Below the pieces are notes generated by a model, which made no database searches, had not been told where the DNA came from, and worked only from the letters and a program-made list of their open reading frames with translations. Made by a program: the position numbers and the translations under genes. Below are positions 32,001 to 42,512 of a DNA stretch of 64,000 nucleotides, in pieces (the first letter of the stretch is position 1; every line of letters begins with the position of its first letter). This DNA comes from Albugo candida (Eukaryota > Oomycota > Peronosporomycetes > Albuginales), in NCBI GenBank assembly GCA_040437565.1, contig JBDOQK010000002.1, positions 248,001 to 312,000 on the forward strand. The letters are read 5' to 3'.

Positions 32001-33405
32001 ATTCGCTCAAGTATTATACAAGTGGGTGCACAGCTCCTCGTGCATCACCATCTGAGCACCGATGTCGATGGATGTGGTCGCGACCGAATATTACTCGATT
32101 TATTATTCGAGATTTTACGCTCAGATGGAAAAATATGGACAAATACTCCATCGTTGATGTCAAAATGTCGTATGGTTGCATCAACTACTATACTGAAGCT
32201 TATGTCCAGCACTCGAATCGAAGCTTTGTTGAGTGTGTCTGAATGGCACATTTTGGGCTTCGTGATGCAGGATTCTAGCTCTGATGTTCGCGCTGCATTC
32301 CTCAAGAAATTGACAGCTCATTTGATGAAAAAATCGGTCTCTCACCCACACAAATATTTGAGCTATTTAGCGTTGGCTGCTACCGAGTCCAATATGAATC
32401 TGAAAAAACAAGCCAAGATTTTGCTTAGCACAGCTGTGAAGCGCATGCGGCAAATGTTTGAGGCTGCTGCTTCGCAATGCCAAAGTATCGATGAGGGTGG
32501 AATTGACGCAGTCCAAAACAAAAATGCACTCATTGTTCCCGAATATGCATTGCCTTACGTGATCCATTTATTGGCACATCATCCCGATTTTCCACCTCTT
32601 CCCGCTACATCGCCCAGCAGACGATGCAAAAGTGGACCACATCGCTCTGCTGTTTGGATCGACCAAATGATCTATTTGAACTTTTTCTTGGACGGACTGG
32701 TAGCATCGTCGAACGCTCGCGATACCGACAACATTGCGTTTCTTTTGCAGATTTCGGTCAAGCTCTCTGGATGTGTTGATGTGACCGCTCCAGAATGTGG
32801 CAACGTTCATGAGTTAGTACAAAGTACAGTCGAGTCATTAAAAAAGCGAATCCGGAATCAGTCCAATCTCAAATCATTTCCAGGCAAGATATTTCTCCCA
32901 AAGCAGTTGTTCGCTCCACAGTCCAAGTCGAATGAGGTTCCAGAAACGGAGGATGAGCAAGCATGTACGTCAAGTTCAAGCCTGCGCAAGTTCCCTCGAC
33001 TAAGTGTATGTGCTGTCGAACATTGTATCGTTTCATTCGCTAATCTTTTGTTGATAGACGTCGCTCTCTCCCATTAAAGCGGCAACACTTGCTATTGAAG
33101 CAGCGGGGACGCCTATTGGGACAAAGAAGCGACGACTGACTTCGCACGCCGCGCCCAAACGCCAAAAGATTGGGCAGAAACGCGAAGGTTGTACCCCTCC
33201 ACCCAAGTCAAAAAGTAATAACGTTGGACCAGTTACAGCAACTACACCTTCGAATCGCTCCCCGCTCATGCGCCGTGCACGACTTTCTCACAAGAGTTAT
33301 GTTGCGGAGTCTTCTGATGATAGCGATGGCCCCGATAATTTTGTGTCCCCCGGATCAGTCGCAGCACGTGTTCGAGCGTTATCCCCAAACGTAACGTCGC
33401 GTTAG
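29031..33405 (+). CDS. PDS5: Sister chromatid cohesion protein PDS5
   Basis: A large HEAT-repeat protein that binds cohesin and controls its release and establishment in the nucleus. Two exons: 29031-33005 and 33058-33405, with a 52-nt intron (GTATGT...TTGATAG); 1,440 aa. The start is the first ATG (MAPKKKSTALKRKR), which opens with a basic nuclear-signal-like tail. The diagnostic PDS5 segment is in the first repeats: METRDKNARSRIACCIVELLRVYAPESPF (split here: RIACCIVELL, RVYAPESPF), matching the family 'ACCLADILRIYAPEAP'. The middle is alpha-helical repeats throughout. The last 115 residues, encoded by exon 2, are basic and disordered (RRLTSHAAPKRQK), as is common for PDS5 tails. Confidence 0.9.
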
Positions 33406-33613
33406 GAAGAAGCCAAACGTCAGGAAAAATTGCTCGACTACCGCTTGATATAAGATACCGTACCATGCAATATCTTGATGCGTTTTCTCTATGGTTGGCT
33501 GATGACCGATACTGGCACCAATGTCGATTACTCAATTCAAAATGTGACAGCTTGAAGGAATATGGGTACGGTACATTCATTGCAATCATTATGGTCGGTA
33601 CATGTGTGCATAT

Positions 33614-33994
33614 CTACCAGAGAAAGATCGCAAACTCCAGGATGAGATACACAACTGGCCACGGCAAAAACATCCAATAAACGCACGAATGAGGTAGTCC
33701 AGAGACTTTTGTCAGTTGTATTGCACGTATTGTAGACATGCGGGTCTGAAAAGGATGAATGATCGGTAGAGAAAAGTATGACCTGACAAATGCATATCGA
33801 AGTGTGTCGAGCAATGCAGTTAAGTAGAGACTCAATCCCTGCCACTTTTTCTGCCCCTGCTGGATGATATATGCACATCGTCGCTGACTGGCGACGTTCG
33901 CCCAAAGGATGAGCTGGCATTTGTATCGCTCAGAGTGTGGAAAGTGTCTGTGCGAGTTTGGAGACCAGACAATCGACCAGTGTTCCGTGAGCAT
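33614..33994 (-). CDS. Hypothetical protein, 126 aa
   Basis: An ATG-started single frame on the same strand as the ankyrin and protease-like genes, 44 nt beyond the ankyrin stop. It is aromatic and histidine rich at the start (WSIVWSPNSHRHFPH) and ends in a hydrophobic segment (CVYWMFLPWPVVYLILEFAIF) that could span a membrane. No family is recognised. It could be 3' UTR of the ankyrin gene. Confidence 0.3.
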   Translation of the reverse strand: MLTEHWSIVWSPNSHRHFPHSERYKCQLILWANVASQRRCAYIIQQGQKKWQGLSLYLTALLDTLRYAFVRSYFSLPIIHPFQTRMSTIRAIQLTKVSGLPHSCVYWMFLPWPVVYLILEFAIFLW

Positions 33995-34038
33995 GTAACG
34001 GAGACAAGGAGAGAACCATGAGGAATGTTGCGCTAATT

Positions 34039-34522
34039 CTAACGTGGAGCTACCTTCAAAACATGCATTGGAAAAGATAATTGCAAAAGTCTTTGTGAAA
34101 AGCTCATACCAATAAGCGCTCGCGAAGCCCCTGCTTGCAGCAATATGTTCACCATTTGAGCGCTTTGACGTTGTAAAGCCATTCGAAGCGCTGACGTTCC
34201 GGCTCTATGAAAGGTAAATATGAGACTACATGCGTGCCGTGAAGAGGTCGGTAGCATACAAAGTGCATAGATTCAAATTTATATGATCATCGTCCACTAG
34301 TCGCTGTAGCACACTGATGTGTCCATGCCACACGGCATAATGCAAAGCTGTCCATCCCTCCCCATACGCCACGTTCACGTTCCCTCTTTCAACAATATAT
34401 TTATCAACATACTCTATATCTCCTCTAGCAGCTGCTTGAAGAAATGCACGACTATCTCTGCTCCGATTCCACCGCTTTTGTGGCTGAGATGCTTCCGGCG
34501 TGCACCTCATGCGTTTGTGCAT
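34039..34522 (-). CDS. Small ankyrin-repeat protein, 142 aa
   Basis: Two exons, 34260-34522 and 34039-34204, with a 55-nt intron (GTATGC...TTTCATAG). At least three ankyrin repeats can be read: FLQAAARGDIEYVDKYI, GWTALHYAVWHGHISVLQRL and GTSALRMALQRQSAQMVNIL. The N-terminus is basic. Ankyrin repeats bind protein partners; no partner is evident. The ATG at 34522 lies 10 nt after the stop of the aspartyl-protease-like gene on the same strand, which is unusually close for two separate eukaryotic transcripts. Confidence 0.8.
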
Positions 34523-34532
34523 CTGTCAGTGG

Positions 34533-36543
34533 TCAGGTTTCATCGTCTTCAATTTCGCCAATCACAAAGCGAGGTGTGAGTGATTGCTGTGTTGTCGCTT
34601 GATCTCTCGATGAATTCAAGGAGGTTGATTCCTCGTGTAGGGTACCGCCCGGAGAGGCTACAGCTCGACCATTTTCCCGATGAGCACCTTGTTTCGTATC
34701 AAGCGAGTTTCGATCACTTTCGGTGACCTCTGTGTCGCTCAGTGGGAGCCATGAACTTTTAGATACTCGTTTCCATGCAAAAATCCCGATTCCAATGCAA
34801 ACCAACGAGAGAATTACAATCTGAAAACTTGAGCTGGCTGCTTTCGTTTGCCCTTCCTTTCCAAGCATTGCTAGCGTTTTGATTGTAGATTGCCGATGTT
34901 TTGTGGTGACTTTGCGTTTATTAGGTGAGTCTGTGTCATACTTTGCTACATTGTATCGATGCATTAGGATCAGGAATGAGAACGGTGTATGTGAAGTACC
35001 GCAGCTTGCATGAGCAAAGCCAATGACATCTTGATCGAGGTCAAAAATAACATTGTAGTCTGCGAATATGCGACTTCCAAGGACTACAAACGATGTCACA
35101 ATCAAATTATTGACATAAAATCTGACATACAACCAACCTCCCCCTGTGCGCTCGGTAAACTGGATTCCAGCGGAATAAGTATCTTTTCCGGTTGGAATCA
35201 AGTAGCTACTTGCTGGAATGGTCAATTGCAAATCATTTTCTTCATTTACCCCAGCAAATACCAGTGTGATGGTAGGCAAGGCATCTTTTATATTCTTTTC
35301 GAAAATCATATCGCCTTCTTGCTCATAGTTGAAGCCTGTGATGCTTTTGAATACCTTTTGGAATGCCTCCCCTGACATAGATGGGAAAAAACTTTCGACT
35401 GAGCTACTAGCGATCACCATTCCACGACCGCTACACGCATTTTTTCGTCAGATTTGATTAATTGCTAGCTTCGTGAAAATACCTGTTGTATTGTCTTTCG
35501 TCAACTCCAATCGACCGGTTGTTGATACGAATGTCCTTCAAATTGACCCCGTGCAACGTGTCATTTTTACTAACCACGCTTCTGGTATACATTACGCCAG
35601 AAGTGTGATGCATCGAGTCAAATCCCCCAAGCACAAATGTGCCACCCGATTCATGTAAGCAGTAAGAAAAAATCCTGTGTTCGATCCGTCTGGCTTCTAC
35701 CATGAAATTGAGGATAGTGCGGTTGCTTCGATCAAGACCCAAAACACCATTCTCCATTTGCTGAGAAAAAATTCCGTTCTCAAAAGTTTCACATGTAAAT
35801 CTCATTGGAAAGCCAAACTTCTCGATGACACCGCTCAACGATTCCGTATTAACGATTTTTGGAGAGGCTACCCAGACTAGATCTTCGACTAACAGACCAC
35901 TCCAAAAGCTTCCATCGGAGTAGCTCTACACAAAAACGTGATGCTGTATTGATTGCGGAACTCCAATCAGATCTCGTACTTGTTCAATTCGACAATTTCC
36001 ATCCTCACAAGAATTGCACACAGTCTCTGCGCTACATGTCGTAAGTTTGGACGTTTGAGATTTGGAAATATCATAATAAGGATCAGTATGATCTGCACAT
36101 GCCACACAACTTGTTCTGATGTGAGTATTGCATTACATTAATGATATATTCTTACTTTTTGCACGGAAATACTGTATGTTGACTCGTTGTTTCCAACAGC
36201 AAAGAAGCCTTTTGCAATGGTGTTCCAATATATAAGTCGATATAGTATGTCCTGTAAATTTTTAGGATGAGACTGAATGGCAACACGAATCTTAGTCGAC
36301 TTACCCATAGCCAGTACCAAGAGATACTTGATTGAACACAATCATCTTGTCATTTCTGTTCATTTTGCCTGATAGGGCTTCATCCTCACTCTTTAAATTC
36401 CTTCCAGCAATCGATTTCGTGTATGGTTTGGCAGGAACCAAAGTATCAGCACCAGTACAGCCATTATGAAACCACTGAACGTAAATGAAGAATCCCAAAT
36501 ACGTCGCGTTCTTCAGCAGGTAGAGCCATTTCGCATTTCTCAT
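34533..36543 (-). CDS. Membrane-anchored aspartyl-protease-family protein with both catalytic motifs altered
   Basis: Five exons join in frame to 603 aa: 36305-36543, 36156-36251, 35980-36115, 35483-35925, 34533-35430; introns are 53, 40, 54 and 52 nt. There is a hydrophobic N-terminal signal, then the pepsin-fold entry YYIDLYIGTPLQKASLLL, then a cysteine/HTDPYYD block as in plasmepsin-V-like and oomycete enzymes, then the second lobe, and one transmembrane helix at about 508-524 with a cytosolic tail. The first catalytic triplet, normally DTG, reads E100-T-T. The second, normally D(S/T)G, sits after GRGMVI and reads A312-S-S. With both aspartates gone, proteolysis is very unlikely. The frame is otherwise intact, so it appears to be selected for another role. 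Confidence 0.85.
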
Positions 36544-38880
36544 TTTGACAAAGACGAACAGATAATTAGACCAATCCGTGCCTGTGTTTAATTAGCGATG
36601 CTGACTTGATCAAAAATCTAATAACCAATCATGAAGAAGCTATTCAGCAAGACGATATTCAGTTTTAGACTGTGTGGAACTGGCTATCAAAGACTTGATG
36701 TATGTTGCTGTAGGCAAACTCAATTACAGATAAGAGGCACTGCTTCTTGACATGTATTACCTAATGCACGATAGAGAGCAAAGGCGAACTAAGAGCGCCC
36801 CATATTGAACGTCTTACTAATAGCCCGCAGTAACAGCCTGGTCATCATCGGGTTTAGGGAGGATAGAAGTGCTAAATTAGTAAACATCAAGAGACGTTAG
36901 ACGATAGAAAGCAAACTTTTGGAGGCCTTTTGAAACATAAATACTCATCCGATACAGATACATATGTTGTCACGGGAATAATCGCGAGTTATCCATCAAC
37001 AACGAGTTTCTGCATTCATGGGCATCTCAGAGGCTGACCGGGAGCGGCTAAACCCATTATTGAGAAAATCTAACTCTCGAAAAAACTTTTAAATGCTCCT
37101 AGTACAGCCACCAGCAAATTTTAGCTGGAGGAGCAGTCCGGCACTATCTTGCGAATTCAGCCTTCACGCGGTGCAGATTCAGATCAGCATCTATTATACA
37201 GACAAGCTTAGAAGACACGATTGTATCTTAAAGCTCTTTTAGGCGAGATGAAACTTATATTTTTGGAAATCGTTGGGTAAACACCAGCAGGTTTCGTGAT
37301 TCTGTAGCTGATATTGCATATCGTCTCTAGCGATCGAATCGTCGGCCGCCGATCATCACCTCTGACTATCCCAGAACTTCGCATGATCCACACCTTGTGC
37401 AAGGAAATGGAATCGATCGGCAAAACATGCTTGCTTGGCGCTTTTTTTTTTGCGCCGGCAATGATTGTTGCGGCTGGCAACGCCAGATGCAAACATCGTG
37501 GACTCAGTAAGATGGCTACATTCTGCCGATATGGGTAACATGAAAGTTGATGTGATGGTATTTGTCTACAAGCTCCGCACGATTTCGTGAAGGCGATCGT
37601 TTATTCTTACATAACTTAGCTTTTAAAGTTTTCTGTGATTGCGGAGGATAGCATAGGTTCTGTAGATTTCAATTAGTCTAAGTCGGGTGTTATCGGCAGC
37701 TTCCTGCATATGAATATATGCATCACTCACCCGGCGGAGAAAATCACGTCAAAGTAGAATAAGAATTTTCGGCAGTGGTATATAATCCTGAATAATGATT
37801 TTGACTTGGTAGAAGATAAAGCGGAAGATGTCAGACGAACCGCTACATGCTTCAAACCGGAAATTCACATGTTTTGCACCAGGTCACTTTTTGGATTTTC
37901 GTTCTATTGTCAAGCCGCAATCTTTCAAGTCAACCAACGGGACTACTCAATTCCTTTCTTCCGTCTGCAACACTTCCCATTACACAGACTTTTCTTAATG
38001 AAAGATGCGTGGAATTTTGCCAAGACCTCTTCTAAAGCTGCCTACGATTTAAAGAAACGGTTCATTCACGCAAGTAAAAGGAGAGACAAGATAGGCATAA
38101 TAACAACCAGTAATGGCGATCGAAAATGATCTAGACAATAATGATAAATTTGTACGTTGACGCCTGAGATATGACTGCTATAAAGACGCTCTGGTGACCA
38201 ATCCATTTTTGCACCTAAAATGCAGATGAATCGCATTGTTGCGTGGATTGGTCTTGCTTCTTGCAATCGACGTGAAGTATGTAGCACTTCATGACACGAA
38301 GTTTGTCTAAGTTGCGTACTTGCTAGTAAAAGCACTGGCACTGCTCATCTCACGTGAAGTCTTTCGGATGATAAGAGTTCTGACACTTCATCTCCGTGTC
38401 GATTGAGTTGGCGTATTTCGCTAGGTGATTGTTCAAGCGAGACATGGAGAAATATCAATTGTCAAGGCTCAATCTTGAAGCAATTTGTAGGAAACAAGAA
38501 ATGATACAGCAAACCCCTTGATTCTCTTGATATTCCTGGTCATATCACTTTAGTACGTATGATGATGGATGAGCGCGAGGCCTTCATCATGTGATGCTTC
38601 GAGTAGAATTATCGCTTCCTTGACAAGTGGGACAAGTGAATGTACTTCATTGGCTGTTCTTTCCAAGTCGGAAGCGGATCATGCCGTTTCTTGGAGAACT
38701 GAACTATTATATTAAGCATTAGTGGAACAGATGTAGGGGCAGGTATTGCGTCGTATAAATTCCTTTCGTGGTTGCCCATGACCTCAGCGAGTATGTAATC
38801 TATCACAGCATGTGGAAAGAGCCAATGATTCACCGTGATTTTGGACACGGATGCGATGACACGGGTATTGTAGCTGATCA
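36544..38880. other. Gene-poor stretch with broken coding-like pieces
   Basis: No intact gene. Short protein-like readings occur near 37806-38129 on the plus strand and near 38609-38881 on the minus strand, but with stops and no splice chain that I can defend. This may be decayed genes. Confidence 0.4.
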
Positions 38881-39128
38881 ACTGTCAGGAAATTGAAACG
38901 GTCGAGCAGCTTTTCACCTTTGGCGTTGACTACTACAGTCTGCTGGGATTTGAGTCAAATGAGCATTTTCTGGAACGTAATTAGATCTCTGCAATCGTGT
39001 CGAGGACATTATATTGTGCACTCAGGCTTCGTGTGGAGCACTAACAACACATCAACATTTTTGTCTCTATGTGAACATACGGCACAATTGTATCTCGAGC
39101 TACTTAGGACCTGAGATCAAGTTATCCT

Positions 39129-39500
39129 ATGACTGACTTGAACCAATATGTGATGTGCGATTATACTTCTGTTGAGGTCGACAGGGAAGAATGTCGGGGA
39201 TTGTGTCTGAAAATTGGCTTGCAGAAGCGATCAACAACTCTTGGAATTCAGAACTTCCGTGATTCACCGCATACGCTCGGTAGCTTCCGATGACAGTGTT
39301 ACGATCGAGACAAACGCATCTTTCTGGATAGATTGCTGGATAGATTCGCAAAGCAAGATTTATTCGCTGATTCTTTCTTCGAAATCGAAGATATTTGCTG
39401 CGATTTAGGCATGGGAATAGCAGCGGCAAGTGCAGCTCATATTCTAGTCCTGATTGGATGGCGATGGTCCATCTCGTGTGGCGGTCATCAAAGCAAGAAT
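39129..39500 (+). pseudogene. Coding-like frame with one internal TGA
   Basis: From an ATG at 39129 the frame reads 54 residues (including SVEVDREECRGLCLKIGLQK) to a TGA, then stays open in the same frame for about 70 more residues that look like real protein (DKRIFLDRLLDRFAKQDLF, EIEDICCDLGMGIAAAS). No intron with proper borders removes the TGA without changing frame. The family is not recognised. A recent nonsense mutation or a sequencing error would both explain it. Confidence 0.4.
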
Positions 39501-40544
39501 GATGTGTGAGGGCATTGATATCTTATTTTAAACCCGATACAATCCCGTGTTGTGGTGGGAAGAGCCAACGGCAATGAAATCAACTGCAATCCACATCACA
39601 ATTTGTCACAGGTGACGTATGAATCTTATTTATGCACGATACTATCCATTACAGCCTCGACATTCAGAGAAGCCAGTCAGACTAATTCTTTTTATTTCGC
39701 TGAACGTGATTGGCACGATGCCAAATTTCATAAAGAATTATCTCCCTACCCAGTAGCATTAAAGTCGAGTGCAAAAGACCAAATTTCTCCTTGAGTCCCT
39801 TTGATAGTTCTTCCTTCCTAATTGGACCTTGCACTTGACCTGGATGTTAAGTACGCTTAAATGGTTCTACCGGCCATTCCCGAAAACCTTCGACTTCAAT
39901 ATGCCTTTGCGCAGTAAAGGCCTTTGAAATACGTCGTCTAGCATCTTCGACGTATGCATGTAAAATGGATCTAATGATTCCCCTACCCATGAAGTGTCTT
40001 GTCTGGCCTTGTTCAAAGTAGCCAAATTGAGAAATTGATTGGTAGTCTTTCCATAATCTATCCACATGGCATTGCCTCTTTGCTCATATCCTCAGAGTCC
40101 GTAAGCAACACCCTTACTTCGAGCGATTGTGGGCTGTTTTTGAGGCTGCTACAGAATTATCCTATATACTCGCCAACGCTTCTGATTGCTGAAGTTTGCT
40201 TAAACAGATTATCCATTTGAGATAAAAGCTGTATCCTAGATGTTCCTTTTCGTCCCGACATCCACTCCATATCAGCATCTAAGGCAATTTTAGACTTATT
40301 CGGGATACGATGCTGACTGCAACACCCTCAGATGAAGGTTTAAGCGTTTTTCTGTATTCTTAAAATTTTCTGGTCGTCTGATACCCCATGCTCAATCAGT
40401 TGCTGACGACTGAGTTTGTCTGGCCAACTCGTGCATCACATAGCTGATGTCTCGACGAGTACATCGCGAATTCCGCTTGAGACAGGATTTTCGACTATTA
40501 GAATTTTGACTAGATTCATCTCCCGATTTTTCTAACTTGATCCT

Positions 40545-41764
40545 ATCTCATGATGGTAGTCTTTTGCGAGAGAATCGGTGGGCTTGAGCCAAGCCTGTCT
40601 CGCGATCAGCGGGCAGATTGAGTATTCTTGATCCAGAGAGTACACTCTTCAAGAAGATGTCGTGCCCACAGCCTTGCTAATCGGTCCCAAATTATTGATA
40701 AAAAAGCTTGTAAATGTCGATTCGATTCTGGAACCCCTACAGATGTTACCAGGATATCGCCTATGAGAGACAATCCCTCAACTTCAATCCCGCTTGAGAC
40801 TTGGCCGTAAAGGAAAGATTAGTCAGGCCTCACCGATTGATGTTACCAGCACATCGCCTACAAAAATACTCCCAGGACTGTAAAACCATTTGAGGCTTGG
40901 CCGTGAAGGAACAATCGACCGGCGAGGTTTTTCTTGGATCTTGTATCTGTCAACTTTTCTGCAGCAATTGGCACATAGAAGTTTTTGCTGGTGCAATGCC
41001 ACTTGGTCTCCGTGGTACGTCGAGCTTTTCCAGCATGATCGTCGATATGTTCATTCTTCAATGACGCGTAATCCAACTTGGTGTCTATGCTTTGATGTAA
41101 GCGCNNNNNNNNNNNNNNNNNNNNNNNNNNNNNNNNNNNNNNNNNNNNNNNNNNNNNNNNNNNNNNNNNNNNNNNNNNNNNNNNNNNNNNNNNNNNNNNN
41201 NNNNATCTCATGATGGTAGTCTTTTGCGAGAGAATCGGTGGGCTTGAGCCAAGCCTGTCTCGCGATCAGCGGGCAGATTGAGTATTCTTGATCCAGAGAG
41301 TACACTCTTCAAGAAGATGTCGTGCCCACAGCCTTGCTAATCGGTCCCAAATTATTGATAAAAAAGCTTGTAAATGTCGATTCGATTCTGGAACCCCTAC
41401 AGATGTTACCAGGATATCGCCTATGAGAGACAATCCCTCAACTTCAATCCCGCTTGAGACTTGGCCGTAAAGGAAAGATTAGTCAGGCCTCACCGATTGA
41501 TGTTACCAGCACATCGCCTACAAAAATACTCCCAGGACTGTAAAACCATTTGAGGCTTGGCCGTGAAGGAACAATCGACCGGCGAGGTTTTTCTTGGATC
41601 TTGTATCTGTCAACTTTTCTGCAGCAATTGGCACATAGAAGTTTTTGCTGGTGCAATGCCACTTGGTCTCCGTGGTACGTCGAGCTTTTCCAGCATGATC
41701 GTCGATATGTTCATTCTTCAATGACGCGTAATCCAACTTGGTGTCTATGCTTTGATGTAAGCGC
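40545..41764. repeat. 560-bp direct repeat around gap 41105-41204
   Basis: 40545-41104 equals 41205-41764 (offset 660), separated by 100 N. Confidence 0.94.
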
Positions 41765-41932
41765 GCGGTACGTTGCAATGACTTGTTGGCATACCCCACG
41801 TCCTTGCCAGAGAGAAGTTTGGAAGCTCGCAATCTACGAGTCTAATATTGATGCGAAGGTCGTGCCGCAGTGTATTGAGACTTGTTCGTTACCATAGGCA
41901 TGCAATCTTTCCTGAAATTGTTCCAGGTCTAC

Positions 41933-42496
41933 TTAGAAACACACTTGGTATGCAAACCTTCGTTCTAATCGGTTCTCGGAAGTAGGGGCCATGTCTGATT
42001 TCCCTAAGGAAGTCTACTCCTATGCTCGCCGCCTTCTCCTATTCGACATGCTTATCTGACTCAATATACGCTCAGCCTTTTCCTATTCATCACCATAGAA
42101 ACATACGATCTCAAAAGCCATCTATTTTCTTGTTGTAATTGCGCGGAGCCACTACTAAAAAATTGACNNNNNNNNNNNNNNNNNNNNNNNNNNNNNNNNN
42201 NNNNNNNNNNNNNNNNNNNNNNNNNNNNNNNNNNNNNNNNNNNNNNNNNNNNNNNNNNNNNNNNNNNTTAGAAACACACTTGGTATGCAAACCTTCGTTC
42301 TAATCGGTTCTCGGAAGTAGGGGCCATGTCTGATTTCCCTAAGGAAGTCTACTCCTATGCTCGCCGCCTTCTCCTATTCGACATGCTTATCTGACTCAAT
42401 ATACGCTCAGCCTATTCCGTTTCATCACCTATACATACGATCTCAAAAGCCATCTATTATCTTGTAATTGCGCGGAGCTACTACTAAAAAACTGAC
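41933..42496. repeat. About 230-bp direct repeat around gap 42168-42267, copies diverged
   Basis: 41933-42167 matches 42268-42496. The first 150 bases are near identical. The last 70 differ by several substitutions and small indels (for example TTTTCCTATTCATCACC against TATTCCGTTTCATCACC). It fits two haplotypes that failed to merge just upstream of the MidA-like gene. Confidence 0.88.
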
Positions 42497-42512
42497 AGTA
42501 GTTCACATTATT

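Larger units (their letters stand above)
39501..42512. other. Degenerate region with two assembly gaps
   Basis: No intact gene. The minus strand shows scattered protein-like pieces with many stops (for example near 40000 and 41500-41830). Two related segments near 41398-41480 and 41485-41570 share a GATGTTACCAG...ATCGCCTA core. It could be an old retroelement, but I found no diagnostic integrase or reverse-transcriptase motif here. Confidence 0.4.

Noticed and set aside
36138-36341. Minus-strand frame reading GFFAVGNNESTYS, resembling the start of an aspartyl protease
   Set aside because: The neighbouring frame (IGTPLQKASLLLETTSQHTVFPC) fits the family far better and joins both flanking exons in phase.
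39129-39500. Selenoprotein with TGA as selenocysteine
   Set aside because: No SECIS-like hairpin was recognised and no redox motif surrounds the TGA; a broken gene is simpler.
39840-41900. Second retrotransposon on the minus strand
   Set aside because: A few pieces look polyprotein-like, but no integrase, protease or reverse-transcriptase signature could be fixed and the order was inconsistent.
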